64,000 bases of DNA, taken from Toxorhynchites rutilus septentrionalis (Eukaryota; Arthropoda; Insecta; Diptera; Culicidae). A program made the translations under genes and the position numbers. The stretch spans positions 50,150,285 to 50,214,284 of the forward strand of contig NC_073745.1 of the NCBI RefSeq assembly GCF_029784135.1, read 5' to 3'. Shown piece after piece: positions 22,486 to 34,016 of this stretch. Below the pieces are notes generated by a model, which saw nothing but the letters and a program-made list of their open reading frames with translations, was not told the DNA's origin and made no database searches. How positions within the stretch are numbered: position 1 is the stretch's first letter; each line of letters starts with the position of its first letter.

Positions 22486-22860
22486 TGGTATTGGGCTTTA
22501 CCTGATTCAATATGGTAAGTAAGAACTACAATGCACACATACAAGCTGGCCTTGGGCTTAACCCGACTTAACTGTTTCGAACGAAATGAGCTGAGCTGAG
22601 CTCAGCGCAAACAAACCAAATATTGGCCTTGGGCTGAACCCGACTCAATATGGTAAATAAATGACATTTGATATGATTACATGCATATATAATAGTCGGC
22701 CTTGGGCTTAACCCGACTCAACTGATCTGAATGCACTTGGCGCAAATCTATCAAAATATTGGCCTTGGGCTAAACCCGACTCAATATAGTATCTGAATAA
22801 AATAATATATATAACTATATACGTACGCTACGGTCTTAGGCTCGAACCGACTCTTTTTTT
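22486..22860 (+). repeat. Tandem repeat built on 'GGCCTTGGGCTNAACCCGACT'
   Basis: The motif GGCCTTGGGCTTAACCCGAC recurs at about 22551, 22625, 22700 and 22761, with weaker copies at 22490 and 22831. Units alternate between an 'aactg..gaa' and an 'aatatggtaa' continuation, giving a higher-order period of about 140 bp. It lies just before the right LTR. Confidence 0.8.
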
Positions 22861-23069
22861 CTAGAGATGATTTCAACGCAACATTAAGTTCAACAATCTG
22901 AATGTTATGTTTTCTATATTACTGGCAGCACTTCAGAAAAAATTGAATCTCCCTCTATCACCGTTACCTTCATTGTTTCAAAACACTGCCCATCAGACGC
23001 AAAAAATCTTCTTTTTTGTTAAGCATAACACTTTCTTCCTGTTCACTTTCATCATGGCAGGATCGCCAA

Positions 23070-23212
23070 TGTGATATTCAATAACTACTGGAATCTATTT
23101 CACGTAAAACTCCTACTCTTCCAGACACGTCTATCTTCATTGACAGGTTAAACAGAACTCCCTTTGTTTACCTTTCACTTGCAGAGCTATACTATAAATT
23201 CAGGATACCACA
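23070..23212 (+). repeat. Right LTR (143 bp)
   Basis: Starts TGTGATATTCAATAACTACT, ends GGATACCACA, and is followed by the CATAC duplication. It has the same length as the left LTR. Confidence 0.85.
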
Positions 23213-23486
23213 CATACTAGGGGGCGTTGCTGATTAATGGTCAGCTGCATCCCAATAGGAAGTATCCCGTGTCGGGCACACGTACAGAGCATTGGAGACA
23301 GCAACATCCCAATTACGAGAACACTTGTAATACTAACCTCGAGCCGACCGCAAGTAATCGGTTACATATTACTAACATAGATAATAAGAAAAACTTAAGA
23401 AAAACTGTCAAAATATTGAACTCTCGGCCACGTCAGGCTAACGCCATATGAGCATTGATAAAAATATATATTTTGGAAAAAAAAAA
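23213..23486 (+). mobile_element. LINE 3' region, right part, with poly(A)
   Basis: Continuation of 18455-18685. It matches the reverse complement of 36720-36965 ('ggcgttgctgattaatggtc', 'gtatcccgtgtcgggcacac', 'aatattgaactc') and ends in TATATTTTGG followed by a run of A at 23476-23486, the 3' terminus of the retrotransposon. Confidence 0.85.
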
Positions 23487-24300
23487 CGAATGCACAGTCA
23501 GAAGTGCAACGAAGTACTTCAGAGTCATTTACTGCTGTTTTTTCATAAAAACGATTTGATAATTGGTTAATTTGGCATCAATTCATAAAATCCGGAAGGT
23601 CAGGGCATGGTTTGATGAATAGGGGCTTCAGATTCTGGACTGGTCAGCTTGTTTATCAGATCAAAACCCTATCAATAACTTATGAGGAGTGATCATACGA
23701 ATATCAGATGTAGCTTACCAGCAGTATGAGTGATTTGAAGAGCTTAAACGAGCAGTATCCTCTGCGTAGAACAAAATACACACTACAATATGGCGCAGCT
23801 GGGTCGAAACTACCCCGAATGGAATATTTGAACTGATTGAGAACTAAAGATGACCTACGAATTAGAAAGTTATTGTAATTTATGTGAAATTGACGTTAAT
23901 TTTGTATAGGAACGAGGGTTTTTCCATCTGATTCTATAGTTATGAAACACTGGAATTTTAGTTTTTTTAATGCTTCGCGATTGAACACATCAATAAAGCT
24001 CAAATGACCAGGCATATAAATGAAAATAGTTATTATATACTACACCATATAGTTCAATTCAACCGACTTCTTACATATCTCTGCAAACTCAGAAAAATTG
24101 TGTGGTTCTATAGTTGTGAAACGCAGTGTATAGAAACACATTGTTCAGTTAATGCATATTTAAAATTCACAAGAAATAAACAGATCTTTATTAGTTTTTA
24201 TAATTTTACAAAATACATACAGTGATATATGCTCTTTCAAGAGAAATTAATTGCGACCAGTACGACACCCATATAAAAATTTAATACGACCGCAAAGGGT
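23487..24300. other. AT-rich spacer, no gene seen
   Basis: No ORF above 75 codons, no repeat shared with the rest of the window, and no recognisable domain. Confidence 0.45.
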
Positions 24301-24305
24301 TAATG

Positions 24306-24500
24306 TCATAACAATGCATTGCGTTTTGGCCTAGCAAAGACTGTGTCAGCGTTGCTCATGTCTCCTCACCCAATTTCCCTTTCTCTTCCTTCCCGAACAA
24401 GTCGACCATGAATTGTTGGCTTAGCTCACAGCATCGTAGAATGACGTTGTCCTGGACCGCGTTGTTCTTATGCTGGAGGTCACCTACAATCAAATTTCGG
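24306..24500 (-). pseudogene. Unidentified repeated coding remnant, copy 1
   Basis: On the minus strand a frame reads NLIVGDLQHKNNAVQDNVIL and RCCELSQQF; after a frameshift SNADTVFARPKRNAL follows. The same peptide blocks occur at 43239-43437 in better condition. Conservation of protein sequence between two diverged copies points to a decayed repeat-encoded protein. I do not recognise its family. Confidence 0.5.
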
Positions 24501-24756
24501 ACCTGTGTTGAGATTTGCTTTCCACTTATTTTCCAGAAGTTTCCTCAGCGTCAGAAACGCGTCACTACACACAAAAAGTTGATTAAACAGCTACGAAAAT
24601 AATGTTTGTGTCAGATGTAAATAACCAGCTGTCAAAACCGAGGGGTGCATCGATGAAGAAAACACGGTAGAACAAATTTACGCAAGTGGATTTTTTATGT
24701 TATACCCTAGAAGTTCCCATTTAGGAATAAAAGCCATTTTTTGTTTTTCAAAAAAA

Positions 24757-27187
24757 AAATATTATAGGATGTTGTGTTCAAGACACGACCGCATTGTTGA
24801 CGTTGAACTACGCTGTAGTTTAATTCCAGTCGCTTGTTTATAACTGCGAATATTATTTTATAATGCTACGAAATTCTACCAGTTTGGTCTCTCCGAAATA
24901 TTTTTTTTCTTGTGGAATCATTTGACTAATTTTGTTTGATGATTCATTCTTGTCCTCGCAGAACAGTACATGCTCGAGATAAGCGCAGTTATGATTCTTA
25001 ATGGAGAAAGCGAAAACAAATCACAATCAAATTCAGAACGACATTTACTTTCTTGGGGAAATAAACGAAATAAACTCTTTCTGTTAATCTAATCTGCTTC
25101 ATTATGATCAAGATTAGCGCAAATGCGATCCTAGTTGAAGGGAGTTTTGCAACTGGCACGCGAACCCAAATAAATTAATAACTTATTATAACTTATTGAA
25201 TAACTTGGTATTCCCCAAATAATTTTTTGGTGTACAACCTTGACACCTGCTCCACCATAGCGTCAGTTCCATGCATTGATGCAATGTCAAAGGCACCAAC
25301 GAAGCCTTTATGATGACGGAAAACAAACAATGTCAACTACTTGGAAAAAGGCTGAATATTTTCATCAGCAGAGATTTATTACTAATAACCTACCGCAAAT
25401 ATTTCCCTTCCGCTATCTCCCCTCCTTGTCACCACGTTCGGATCGACATGCTCGCCCGCAACAGTGCAATACGTTAAGGCAGTATTCTAGTCTAGACATT
25501 TAAAAAAACAATTTTTTTCCTTCATATTTCTGTAGTTTAGCAATTCAAGAATATAATTCAAGAATATATATACTTATCGAAAATCCTATTATTCACCGAG
25601 TTAGAGCAATTTCAGTGATGGTGTATCTAACCTGCTACGGACATAATAATGAACTTCAAACGCGTTTTTTCTCGAAACTAGTTTTTTTGAACTGGCGTAC
25701 ACGATATATCAAGTTCTACTGAACCGATTTATGTTGAATTTATATGGATACAATCTGCAGACATCTCTCTATCGCATGAACCTCTAAAAAACGATATTTT
25801 TTTAAATTTTGCTATTTTAAAAAAAATCAGGAAACGTAAGAAAAATCGCTTTAAACCGCATTTTGCTTTTCAAATGGCCGCCATTTTATCAAAAAACTTA
25901 TTTTTTACCTTGTCCAAGGTTCATGCGATAGCGGCATTTAACTGAATCTGTTCGATTTTTTTGTTTCAAATAACCAGAAGGGCTGGAATCGTGTACGCCA
26001 TGACGCTACTTTTTTTAAACCCTCTCACTTCATCAGCTCTTAAATATTCTAGCTATGAATATTTTTTCTCCGTTCAATCTTTGTTTTATTGTTAAAAGAG
26101 AAAAACAAACAATTATGTAATGGATACTAAAAATATTCATCGTTTTATTTTTACGGAGCTCGAAAAAACGTCCGAAATTCGTGTCTACACTAGAATACCT
26201 CCATAAAACGCAGGCACGTACGCTCACAAATATCCATTTATCGATGGCTTGAAGCAATTCTGAACACTTCTCAACAGACGCCCTTTTTGTTAATATTGCC
26301 GGTCTAGATCAAATTAGTTGTCATCCTTTGTGGAGAGACTTTTGCTACCGTCATGCGAAACCAAAACACAAACAAAATTCCAGAACATTTATTTTCTTCG
26401 TGAGCTGACTATAGCCTAGCTGGATGAATTCCCACACAATTGTGTAGCTCAAAACATTAATGCAATGGCGTCAGTTTGATGGAATGATTGCCATGCTAGA
26501 GACATCAGCGAGTCAGTAATTTGGTCGCGTCCACAGCTCAATCCGAAACTAAGACATGTAAGACTTTAAACTTCTTCAGTTCTTTCGTCTCCAACCTTCA
26601 AAAAGGCTTTTGGAAAACTTTACTATTCCTCGTATCACTCCTCCCCTCCCATTGCCTTGAGAAAGGCATTCGATCCTTCACCGTCCAGCTCGCCCAGCAA
26701 CGATGTTGTTCAGTCGGTGTCCACTGTTTATACCCTAGACAAATATTCCCCTTCGTTCTACTTCTTTTCCTTCTTCTTCTTCTTTGTTCCAAAGAGGCTT
26801 TAAACATTCCAGTTCATTCGCCTCTAACATCTTTTCCTCTGTTTACGGATACTTTAAACCTTACGATTTCCCCTTCGTTGCTCGTCGATAAGTTGCCCGT
26901 TATTGGCAGCTCTGTTCGGGAAAGCACACAAATGGACAGATCAAATGTATGGGCAAATGTAAACGCTAATAGTTTGCATTAAATTTAATCATTTACACAC
27001 CATGGGATTTTAATGTATAGCATATCAAACAAATCTTAGGGAATTTCCGATTCGTTTGGTATGTAAATCGCAAAAATCCGTTCGCGGCGAAAGTAGTTAT
27101 TAACGTTAACTTTATTTCATAAAAACGTGACCTATTTTCTGATTTGGCACCCTTAATGAAAGACGTAGTTCTACGTCAAAAATCAGC
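24757..27187 (-). mobile_element. GACGTAG-family element, reverse copy
   Basis: Reverse complement of 20138-22160, from the outer block (TGTGTTCAAGACACGACCGC at 24771) to CTACGTCAAAAA at 27187. It is about 440 bp longer because it keeps the full TTAA-type MITE (25478-26202) and adjacent DNA (25232-25477) that the other copy lost. The two retroposons are in the same places. The two elements could pair as 2-kb inverted repeats around a 2.6-kb spacer. Confidence 0.8.
25478..26202 (-). mobile_element. TTAA-type MITE, full copy in reverse GACGTAG element
   Basis: Starts after TTAA (25474-25477) with GGCAGTATTCTAGTCTAGAC and ends ACACTAGAATACCTCC, the expected inverted repeat, with a decayed TTAA beyond. 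It corresponds to 61451-62182. TTAA target sites are typical of piggyBac-like elements; that assignment rests on the target only. Confidence 0.75.
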
Positions 27188-27199
27188 GATTCTGAAATT

Positions 27200-27500
27200 G
27201 CAAAATTGGCTACTATTTACCTACTTTTACGTAGTATTGACTGGAATACCGAAAACTTTTAATATTGGAATACATTGATTTCTAATGAGAGTGGATTTTT
27301 TATTGCACCCATCAGTGTATTGCATACAAAAAGAAAGGCTCCATGATGAACAGCTGTCGGTCACTGGCGTTTGGTGAATGCGTGCTTCTTCTGTAGCAGC
27401 ATCAGTCTCGTTATTCAATAGCCGCACAATTCATGTGTCGCGTAGGAAGCCTTGGGCAAGTAGTTCGATTTTGATGTTTCACTCACTGGCGCCTGCCGTC
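27200..27500. other. Spacer, no feature seen
   Basis: Nothing recognisable; no ORF with domain support. This is the transition from repeats to the GC-richer interval that follows. Confidence 0.4.
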
Positions 27501-28968
27501 AGCTTAGTGGCGTGTTGTGTTTTCTTGCAAATTTTCTCGCTTCCACCCGCGTATGCGTTGTGCGTGTGAAAATACTAACGTAGCGGAGGGTGGACCCTCA
27601 TTACCGAGTACAGAGGCAGCATGTTTGGCTTCCCACCGCTTTGCGATTGTAGCGGACGGTACGGCACATCGGTGGGCGCGCTCAAACACGCACACCCGGC
27701 CAGCATACAAACAGCAAACAAGTTCGAAACACACAGATATCCCGCAATTTTGCGCGAACCCAAGTGGGAGAGTCGGAGCCAGTGAGAAAGACAGAGAGAG
27801 AGAGCGAATCAGCTCCGATCGGACTCGTTTCGCATGCAGTTCTGTTTTGACCATTGTATCGAATTGACGACATATTTGGAATCTGCTGGAGCGCATCTTG
27901 CTTGTGTTACCCTCGAGTGATCGTTGTTTTGGCGTATTTTTCCCCCTCGCGCACTAATTCGCGTCTCGCGTTAACCTGGTCCCCCTTCCCAAACAACGTG
28001 GAAAGCGTCGAGAAGCGCCCTCTTCTTCGCTGTGTGTATTGAGCACCGGAAGCTTTGTGACATTATCGAGCGTGCGACGTTTTGTTTGTGCGTGTTTCGC
28101 TGCTGATTCTCGATGTGACAAGGCGACAGAGTCGCACACAATTGTTGGGTGTTTAAAAATAGCTACGTCACGGTTCGGCACGGTTCGTGAGCGAGTGGGC
28201 CGCTGTTTTCCCCTGTTGTTGCGAGTAAATCAGTCACAGTGAAATTCACGACAGCGTTTGGAAATACGGTGAGCGGCAAAGAAGACTCGAGGCGCGCCGC
28301 GTGTTTTTGTTTCGCTGCAAATAATTGTTCACATCGAAAGTGTGTTGTCGATGAACGCATAACTCAGTTTTTCCACCGAACAACGAACAAACAAGCGCAA
28401 CGCAATAAACGTGAAATTGGAAAGGAAAAATAGTAGAAGAAGAAGCAGTTTAAAACATAACATATGAGAGCCGCGTGTTACCACTAAGAAGAATAGATGA
28501 AATATGGGAAAGTAGTAAACGATAAATGATAAAAACCTTCAGAAGCTGTTCAGAAAACGTCCGGTGATATACATATTTGAATGATTTTTATAACCCTGTT
28601 GATAGGATTGATTTCTAAACGGTGAACCTAAAATGAGTATTTTGAGTACATAAGCGTAATCGATTGCTTTGCAAACATTGAAAATCTAAAGTCAAAGGTG
28701 GAGTAAACTGAAGTATAAAAATAAAAATAACAGCAATAATCAGTTCATCAATTAGTTAGTTCTCGGAGTGCCCTTTTACAGCTCGTGCAGTCAGCGCACT
28801 CAGAAAAAAGTGTACAGAAAAGAGAAGATTCAACGGGAGGATAATTGCATTCAAATTTTGAATTTGTACTGTGTGGAAAGAGAGGCTGATTAAAACGGAA
28901 GAAAAAGCGGAAGGTGTAATTTGGAGAAGTTCATTCGAGAGCTGTTGTTCAAAATAGAGAAGGCGAAG
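27500..28968 (+). promoter_or_regulatory. Possible promoter and noncoding first exon of a neighbouring gene
   Basis: This interval is markedly richer in G+C and CG dinucleotides than its surroundings (about 27560-28350) and lacks the repeats found elsewhere. It has many short overlapping ORFs on both strands but none with a domain. Initiator-like TCAGTCACAGTG occurs near 28230. Donor-like sequences are ACG|GTGAGC (28268) and CGAAG|GTAATT (28968/28969). The 5' UTR look of 28230-28968 (purine-rich, many A-runs, out-of-frame ATGs) suggests a long noncoding exon on the plus strand. This is inference; no coding exon follows in the window. Confidence 0.35.
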
Positions 28969-28979
28969 GTAATTATACA

Positions 28980-30170
28980 ATATGATTTTCGGTTTCTTCG
29001 AATTCTACAATAGAGTAATCTTCATCATCGATGCCAGTGTTCTCGCGAGAGCACGCCGATTTTGACTACAGAGTGTAAACATATACTCAAGCAAACACAA
29101 TGTCAACAAATGGATGTTTTGTTTTATGTTTTTATTCAATCATAGGAACACAACATAAACAAAGGCGCTGTGGGAGTGACGGAAATCTCATTATGGTCAT
29201 GGAAAAACACATCTAGCAACCGCTTATGTTGGATTATTCGGTAATTCTTTCGTTTACTTTTTTTCTCAGTGTATTCCGTTGATCATATATTTGAACCCGA
29301 CGTATATTACGATTCAACGTAAATAATATAATAGGTATATTATTCCCCGCTTGCATGCAGTGTAGGCAAAGAAAAAAAGTAATAAATAATTTTAAGACAA
29401 TTGATTGAACGCCTTTAAATTAAAAATCTTTTTTCTCTCAAAGAGGTCGCTATCGACCCCCTGGGGTCACTCTACGAAAAATGTAACGATTCATTAAGTG
29501 TTTTCAAACCCATATTATTCAAAATCGTTATTGCGACATATGTTGTGTTATATACATACCATTAGACAGGAAATTTATCCAGCAATGTTTTGCTTGAAAC
29601 GTGAACAGAAAATATAGTAAAGAAGTAAACTATTTGACGACGTATGTTTTTCAATAACCTCTCGTTTTCCTCCCCGACGCAACGAACAATCTTTTTGCCT
29701 GCAATTCGGCGTTAGCTCACAATGTAGAGGAGATGTATCTAAAGCGCGCCTACCGGGCGATTTGACCTGCCTGATTTTCTCGTAAACCAACAAGAATACA
29801 AATGCAATGGATACAGGCAATCGTGCTAGTCAATGATAGGATCCCACCATGCAAGTTTTACATTTGTAACATACTTTAAAAAAATAAGAAAAATAATTTT
29901 CTTTGGAAGCGATTTTCGATGTAATTTTCTACATCATTTCTATAAGGTTTTTGTTGCTTGAAACCGATTCAGAGGCGATAAATATGGGTCATATTTATTG
30001 AGTCGAGTTCCCAGTGAATATCTCAGATGAAGAAAATGGTAAGAAAGGATTCATTTCCTTCTCAATTTGATATTTTCCGCATCAGCTAACCATCGGGCAG
30101 TATGGCATACCCTCGATCGGGGCAATATGCTCGCTTTCGGCCGGATAACATTCTCACGAGCGAAATAGCT
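28980..30170. other. Noncoding, no gene seen
   Basis: AT-rich with short ORFs only. If 27.5-29.0 kb is a first exon, this would be intron. Confidence 0.4.
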
Positions 30171-30179
30171 TGGATGTGG

Positions 30180-30402
30180 GGGATGCCAGATGATTTTTTC
30201 AAATATCTTTGCATGACACGAATAAATGTCTTCAAATGTAATCATAATGAACAAAAATGAGCAAACCATCACGATATTTCTAAATCATGTTCGATAAATC
30301 TCACATACAATTGTTTTCACATACTTTGAAATGACTTCAGTATGTTTGCACAAAATTAAAGGTCTTCAAAACGAAAACATGTCTTCACATTTGGCATCTA
30401 TC
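30180..30402. repeat. Short MITE with 'GATGCCAGAT' ends
   Basis: GGATGCCAGATGATTTTTTC on the left is mirrored by 'cttcacatttggcatctat' on the right. The same ends occur at 36207 and 39754 and, left end only, at 47893. The interior repeats 'tgtcttcaaatg'. Confidence 0.6.
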
Positions 30403-30409
30403 TTATGTG

Positions 30410-31290
30410 CTCAGAAAATGCAGCAAAACAAGAGCGCGGACTGAAGAATTATTACACGAATACTGGGAGAACACGCTCACCGGAGAAACGGTTTCTTCTC
30501 TTCGCTGATAGACATGAAGGGAATAGATTGATGGAATCTCTCATTCATACAAGCTGTTTCTCTGAGCTTCATAGACTCTGAGAGAAACAACTCATGGGCA
30601 TATTATACTTCTGCTGGGCCATTTAACACCGTATGATTGGGAATTTAGAATTTGGACGCCTTACAAAATAAAATTCGTAGCGTTTTTGTTATTTAGTGTC
30701 TTAAATACAAAACGATTACAGATGACTGAGGGTTAACTAATCTACGTACTGACGTAGTTGTTATCTTAAATTTTAAGAGCACAGTCAGGAAAAATCCATT
30801 CTCGCTTAGGGGGTGCGTATTACACACTTCTCCTATAAGTCGATACGTATCAGAATTATTTTCCATTTTTCGGGCAAACAGGCATTTATAAGATGGCAGA
30901 ATCAATGGAGGGATAATCTTGGAAGATGATTTTACTCAATTCTCCCCAAAGTTCAATCTATTATTGTGTAGGTTTTGCTACTAACAATTTATGTAAGTTA
31001 TTATTCCAGGATGTCATAATAACGAGTATGTTGTTTGGTTATGTAAAAAATGCAAAACAACTGGCTGCTGATTTAGAAGTTCGAAAGGCCATAGTGGCCA
31101 TAGGATACTCAATATACGTCACCTGGCTAGAAATTTATTACAACCCTCTACAAACAATGTTCCGGGCAACGTGGCAAAAAAGGAGAAAATGCTATTTTGT
31201 CTATAATATATTTTTGTAGTCATTGATTTATTTGACTTTGGTTTATATTTATACAGATCTTAACTATTTACACTTGTGTTTAAAAATGAT
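30410..31290. other. Noncoding, no gene seen
   Basis: ORFs up to 97 codons (30926-31219) lack recognisable domains and look like chance frames in AT-rich DNA. Confidence 0.4.
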
Positions 31291-31297
31291 ACATAAT

Positions 31298-31682
31298 GGG
31301 CCTGTTTCTCGAATACACTTCACTATGGAAACAAAATAAACGGCACGCCATTGAACTACGTTTTACGAGTTAGTGAAGTGTCGAAGATAATAATGAGTTT
31401 TCAGGCAGAATGAGCACTTTTGAAATAAAAAATCATTAATGAAAATTAACTTCTTCGTATCAAACTGGTGTTCAATGTGAGTGGAAAACTTTGTTTTCTT
31501 CATGTAATATAATAATCTCATACAAAAATTTCATCTGAAGATAATCTGATATTTTAATGATAAGTTTAGTGGGAAATTAATCTCGTATCCAGATGTCGAC
31601 ACCGTACCGTTGTCATCGCAGATACGTTCCATTCCGTTTCCACCGTGAAGTGTATTCGAAGTGTATTCGAGAATCAGGCCCA
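31298..31682. mobile_element. MITE with 'GGGCCTGWTTCTCGAATACAC' ends, 3-bp duplication
   Basis: GGGCCTGTTTCTCGAATACA at the left and its near-perfect mirror at the right (the right one has a small tandem duplication of 'gtgtattcga'). AAT flanks both sides. A 3-bp duplication and GGGCC ends are compatible with the PIF/Harbinger group; the assignment is tentative. Confidence 0.65.
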
Positions 31683-31783
31683 ATGAGTCCTTGTCTTCTT
31701 CTGCATAATTGAATAAACAGAAGAAAAGGGTATTAATGGCTTTAATGGTAGTTTTGCGTTCATTTTTGAACAGAATGTGATAC

Positions 31784-32251
31784 ATGAATGTGATCACTCC
31801 ACATTTTGATTATTGTGCATCTGTGCTATTTCTCGCGAATAAGAGGCAAATGCAAAGAATGCAAATTGTGCAAAATAAGGCAATGCGCCAGATATTGAGA
31901 TGTGATCGACTTACTCCACGGAGATTTATGCTCGATTGCCTGCAATGGATGTCAGTGGGACAGCGTATTAAATATTGCACGCTTACGTTCATACATAAGA
32001 TGACTAACGGGATGACATCGAATTATTTACAAAACACCATAGCGTAGGGAAGAGACATGCATCGATATAACACAAGACAAGCAAACGACCTCAGAACCAT
32101 GAACTTTCGAATGTCATGTACCCAAAATTCACTTTTTTATAAAGGATATAGACTATACAACACATTACCAAATGAAGCAAAGATAGCAACAAGCCTTCGA
32201 ACGTTCCGTAGTATTTGTAAAGAGTTTTTGAAACATGATCTAGATTTTTAA
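31784..32251 (+). pseudogene. Non-LTR retrotransposon reverse transcriptase, C-terminal fragment
   Basis: The frame reads HFDYCASVLFLANKRQMQRM and QIVQNKAMRQILRCDRLTPR, a region C-terminal to the catalytic core of many insect LINE reverse transcriptases. It continues after one in-frame stop (TAG 32045-32047) with HRYNTRQANDLRT and NSLFYKGYRLYNTLPNEAK. Apart from that stop the frame is intact over 156 codons. The core with the YADD box is missing (5' truncated). The 3' region ends in (ATG)n at about 32331. Confidence 0.85.
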
Positions 32252-32321
32252 CCCAGTATGCAATGTTAATCAATGTTAGTGTGTAAGATGACGAAGAAAC
32301 ACGGATATTTGTGTTTCTTAT

Positions 32322-33053
32322 CTTAAGACTATGATGATGATGGTATGTTAATTATTTGTTTAGTTTTGCAATATATTCTTTTCCTTTAGTCGTAGACCCA
32401 AATTTAACTTCAAACAATAGTTTGAGCCCGCGCGCTGTGACAGACGCAAAGAAGCAGGAGATTCAACACAAGTAAAAGCAATTTCTCTCGATTTACATAA
32501 AAAAAAACATTCCAATGGGCTTAATGTGGAAACCAGAATGAAGCTAGGGATAGCTCAACCAGAATACTCGTAAATTCATCTTCTCAACTGATAATTATAA
32601 CGAGATTTTTCTGTGTTGTGGCGGATCTCATTGCAGAGTCAGGTTGACACGTTACACCCTGGGTTGAATGTAGGGCCTGAAGTATCCTGAAGTTTGCTCA
32701 GCTGTCTGGTCTCGAAAATGACCGCATTAGCAGGTCGTTATCGGGTATCTAGTAAAGCGGGTTCAATTCCCGATCGGTCTAGGGTCTTCTCAGGTTGGAA
32801 ATTCTCTCGACATGCCATGGAATAAATAGGTCCAGATCATGATTTAAGTTGCTCTTTCGAATGGGAATCTATGCCTGTGACATAAACAGTCTGGTTTTTC
32901 ATAATTTTCTTCATAATAATTATTAACAAGAGAACTCGTTCAGCTCAAGCTTTTGTAAGGGTACCATCATCATGATTTCATATTTTAAAATATTATCTTC
33001 TGTGTTTGTGTATTTTTGTTTGTGTATTTTTCTTTAAATTTTATTTTGTTTTG
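32322..33053 (+). repeat. Tandem segmental duplication, unit 1
   Basis: Contains a LINE tail ('agactatgatgatgatggta'), a ~260-bp segment starting 'aatagtttgagcccgcgcg', and a Feilai-like SINE (about 32670-32971, box B GGTTCAATTCCCGATC). Unit 2 at 33054-34016 has the same order with about 15-20% divergence by eye, so the compound block was duplicated as a whole. Confidence 0.75.
32670..32971 (+). mobile_element. tRNA-derived SINE with (ATC)n tail
   Basis: Box B GGTTCAATTCCCGATC near 32760, the body 'gacatgccatggaataaata', and the tail ACC(ATC)n ending about 32971. Same family as 105-384. Confidence 0.75.
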
Positions 33054-34016
33054 TTTCAAGACTTTGATGATGATGGTATTGATTGATTTCGTTTGTATTT
33101 CATTTTTAGTTTTTAAATAAATTTAAAAAATAAAATAGTTGTGAAGTCTGCAATAGTTTGAGCCCGCGCGCGTTGACAGACATAAAAATACTTTAGATCG
33201 AACATAAGCAAAAGCAGTTTTTCGCGGAAAAATTGAAGCATTCCAAAGGGTATAATGTGAAAACCAGAGGGAAGCTATGGATAGCTCAACCGGAATACTC
33301 GTAAATTCATCTTCTTGACAGATAATTATATCGAGATTTTTCTGTGTTGTGGCAGATCTCATTGCAAATTCTGGTCGATACGTTTATGCTCCAGGTTGAA
33401 TGTAGGGCCTGAAGTATTGGTTGGAATTAGGCTTAGGTTTGCTCAACTGTCTGGTCTCGATCACATTTGCAGAATGTTGTCGGGTATCTAGTGAAGCGGG
33501 AATTCCTTTGTAAATTCAAGGCTAATGCTGACATAGGTATTGGGTTTAATTCCTGATCGGTCAAGAATTTTTTCGGGTTGGAAATTTTCTTAACATGCCT
33601 TGAGATAAGTAATGGGCCTGAAGTATCGGCTAGAGTTAGGCTTGGGTTTGCTCAGCTGCTTGAACTCGGGTACGATCGCATCGTGGCCGGGGATCTAATA
33701 AAGCGGGAATTCCCTTGTAAATTCTTGGCTAATACTGACATAGGTATTGGGTTCAATTCCCGATCGGTCTAGGGTCTTCCCGGGTTGGAAATTCCCTCGA
33801 CATGCCATGGAATAAATACGTTCATATAATGGCTTAAATTGTTCTTTCGACCAGTAATCTATGCCTGCGAGATAACCAGTCCGTTTTCTTTTCAATCTAG
33901 CTTGCCTACTGGTTAGTTGACGAAAAAAATGTAAATACCGTAATATAATTATTATCAATAAGATAACTCGTTCCGCTCAAACCTTTGCAGGGGAAAGAGG
34001 TGGGACCATCATCATT
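33054..34016 (+). repeat. Tandem segmental duplication, unit 2, with extra SINE
   Basis: Repeats unit 1: LINE tail 'agactttgatgatgatggta' (33059), 'aatagtttgagcccgcgcg' (about 33152), then a truncated SINE (33402-33615). A second, full SINE follows (33620-34016, box B GGTTCAATTCC at 33750-33760, tail ACCATCATCAT). The paired SINE heads show either repeated insertion or a further local duplication. Confidence 0.7.

Larger units (their letters stand above)
18686..23212 (+). mobile_element. LTR retroelement, non-autonomous, CATAC target duplication
   Basis: Two 143-bp direct repeats (18686-18828 and 23070-23212), both starting TGTG and ending ACCACA, are flanked by CATAC (18681-18685 and 23213-23217). 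The element lies inside a LINE 3' region whose two halves align without a gap when it is removed. TGGCAGTAAC nine bases after the left LTR may be a primer binding site; no polypurine tract is obvious. Without nested insertions the interior is only about 1.3 kb and has no gag or pol, so it is a TRIM-like or deleted element. Strand is assigned from the possible primer binding site and is uncertain. Confidence 0.85.

Noticed and set aside
27504..27896. 130-codon minus-strand ORF in the GC-rich island
   Set aside because: Several overlapping ORFs occur on both strands as expected from higher GC; none has a domain or codon pattern standing out.
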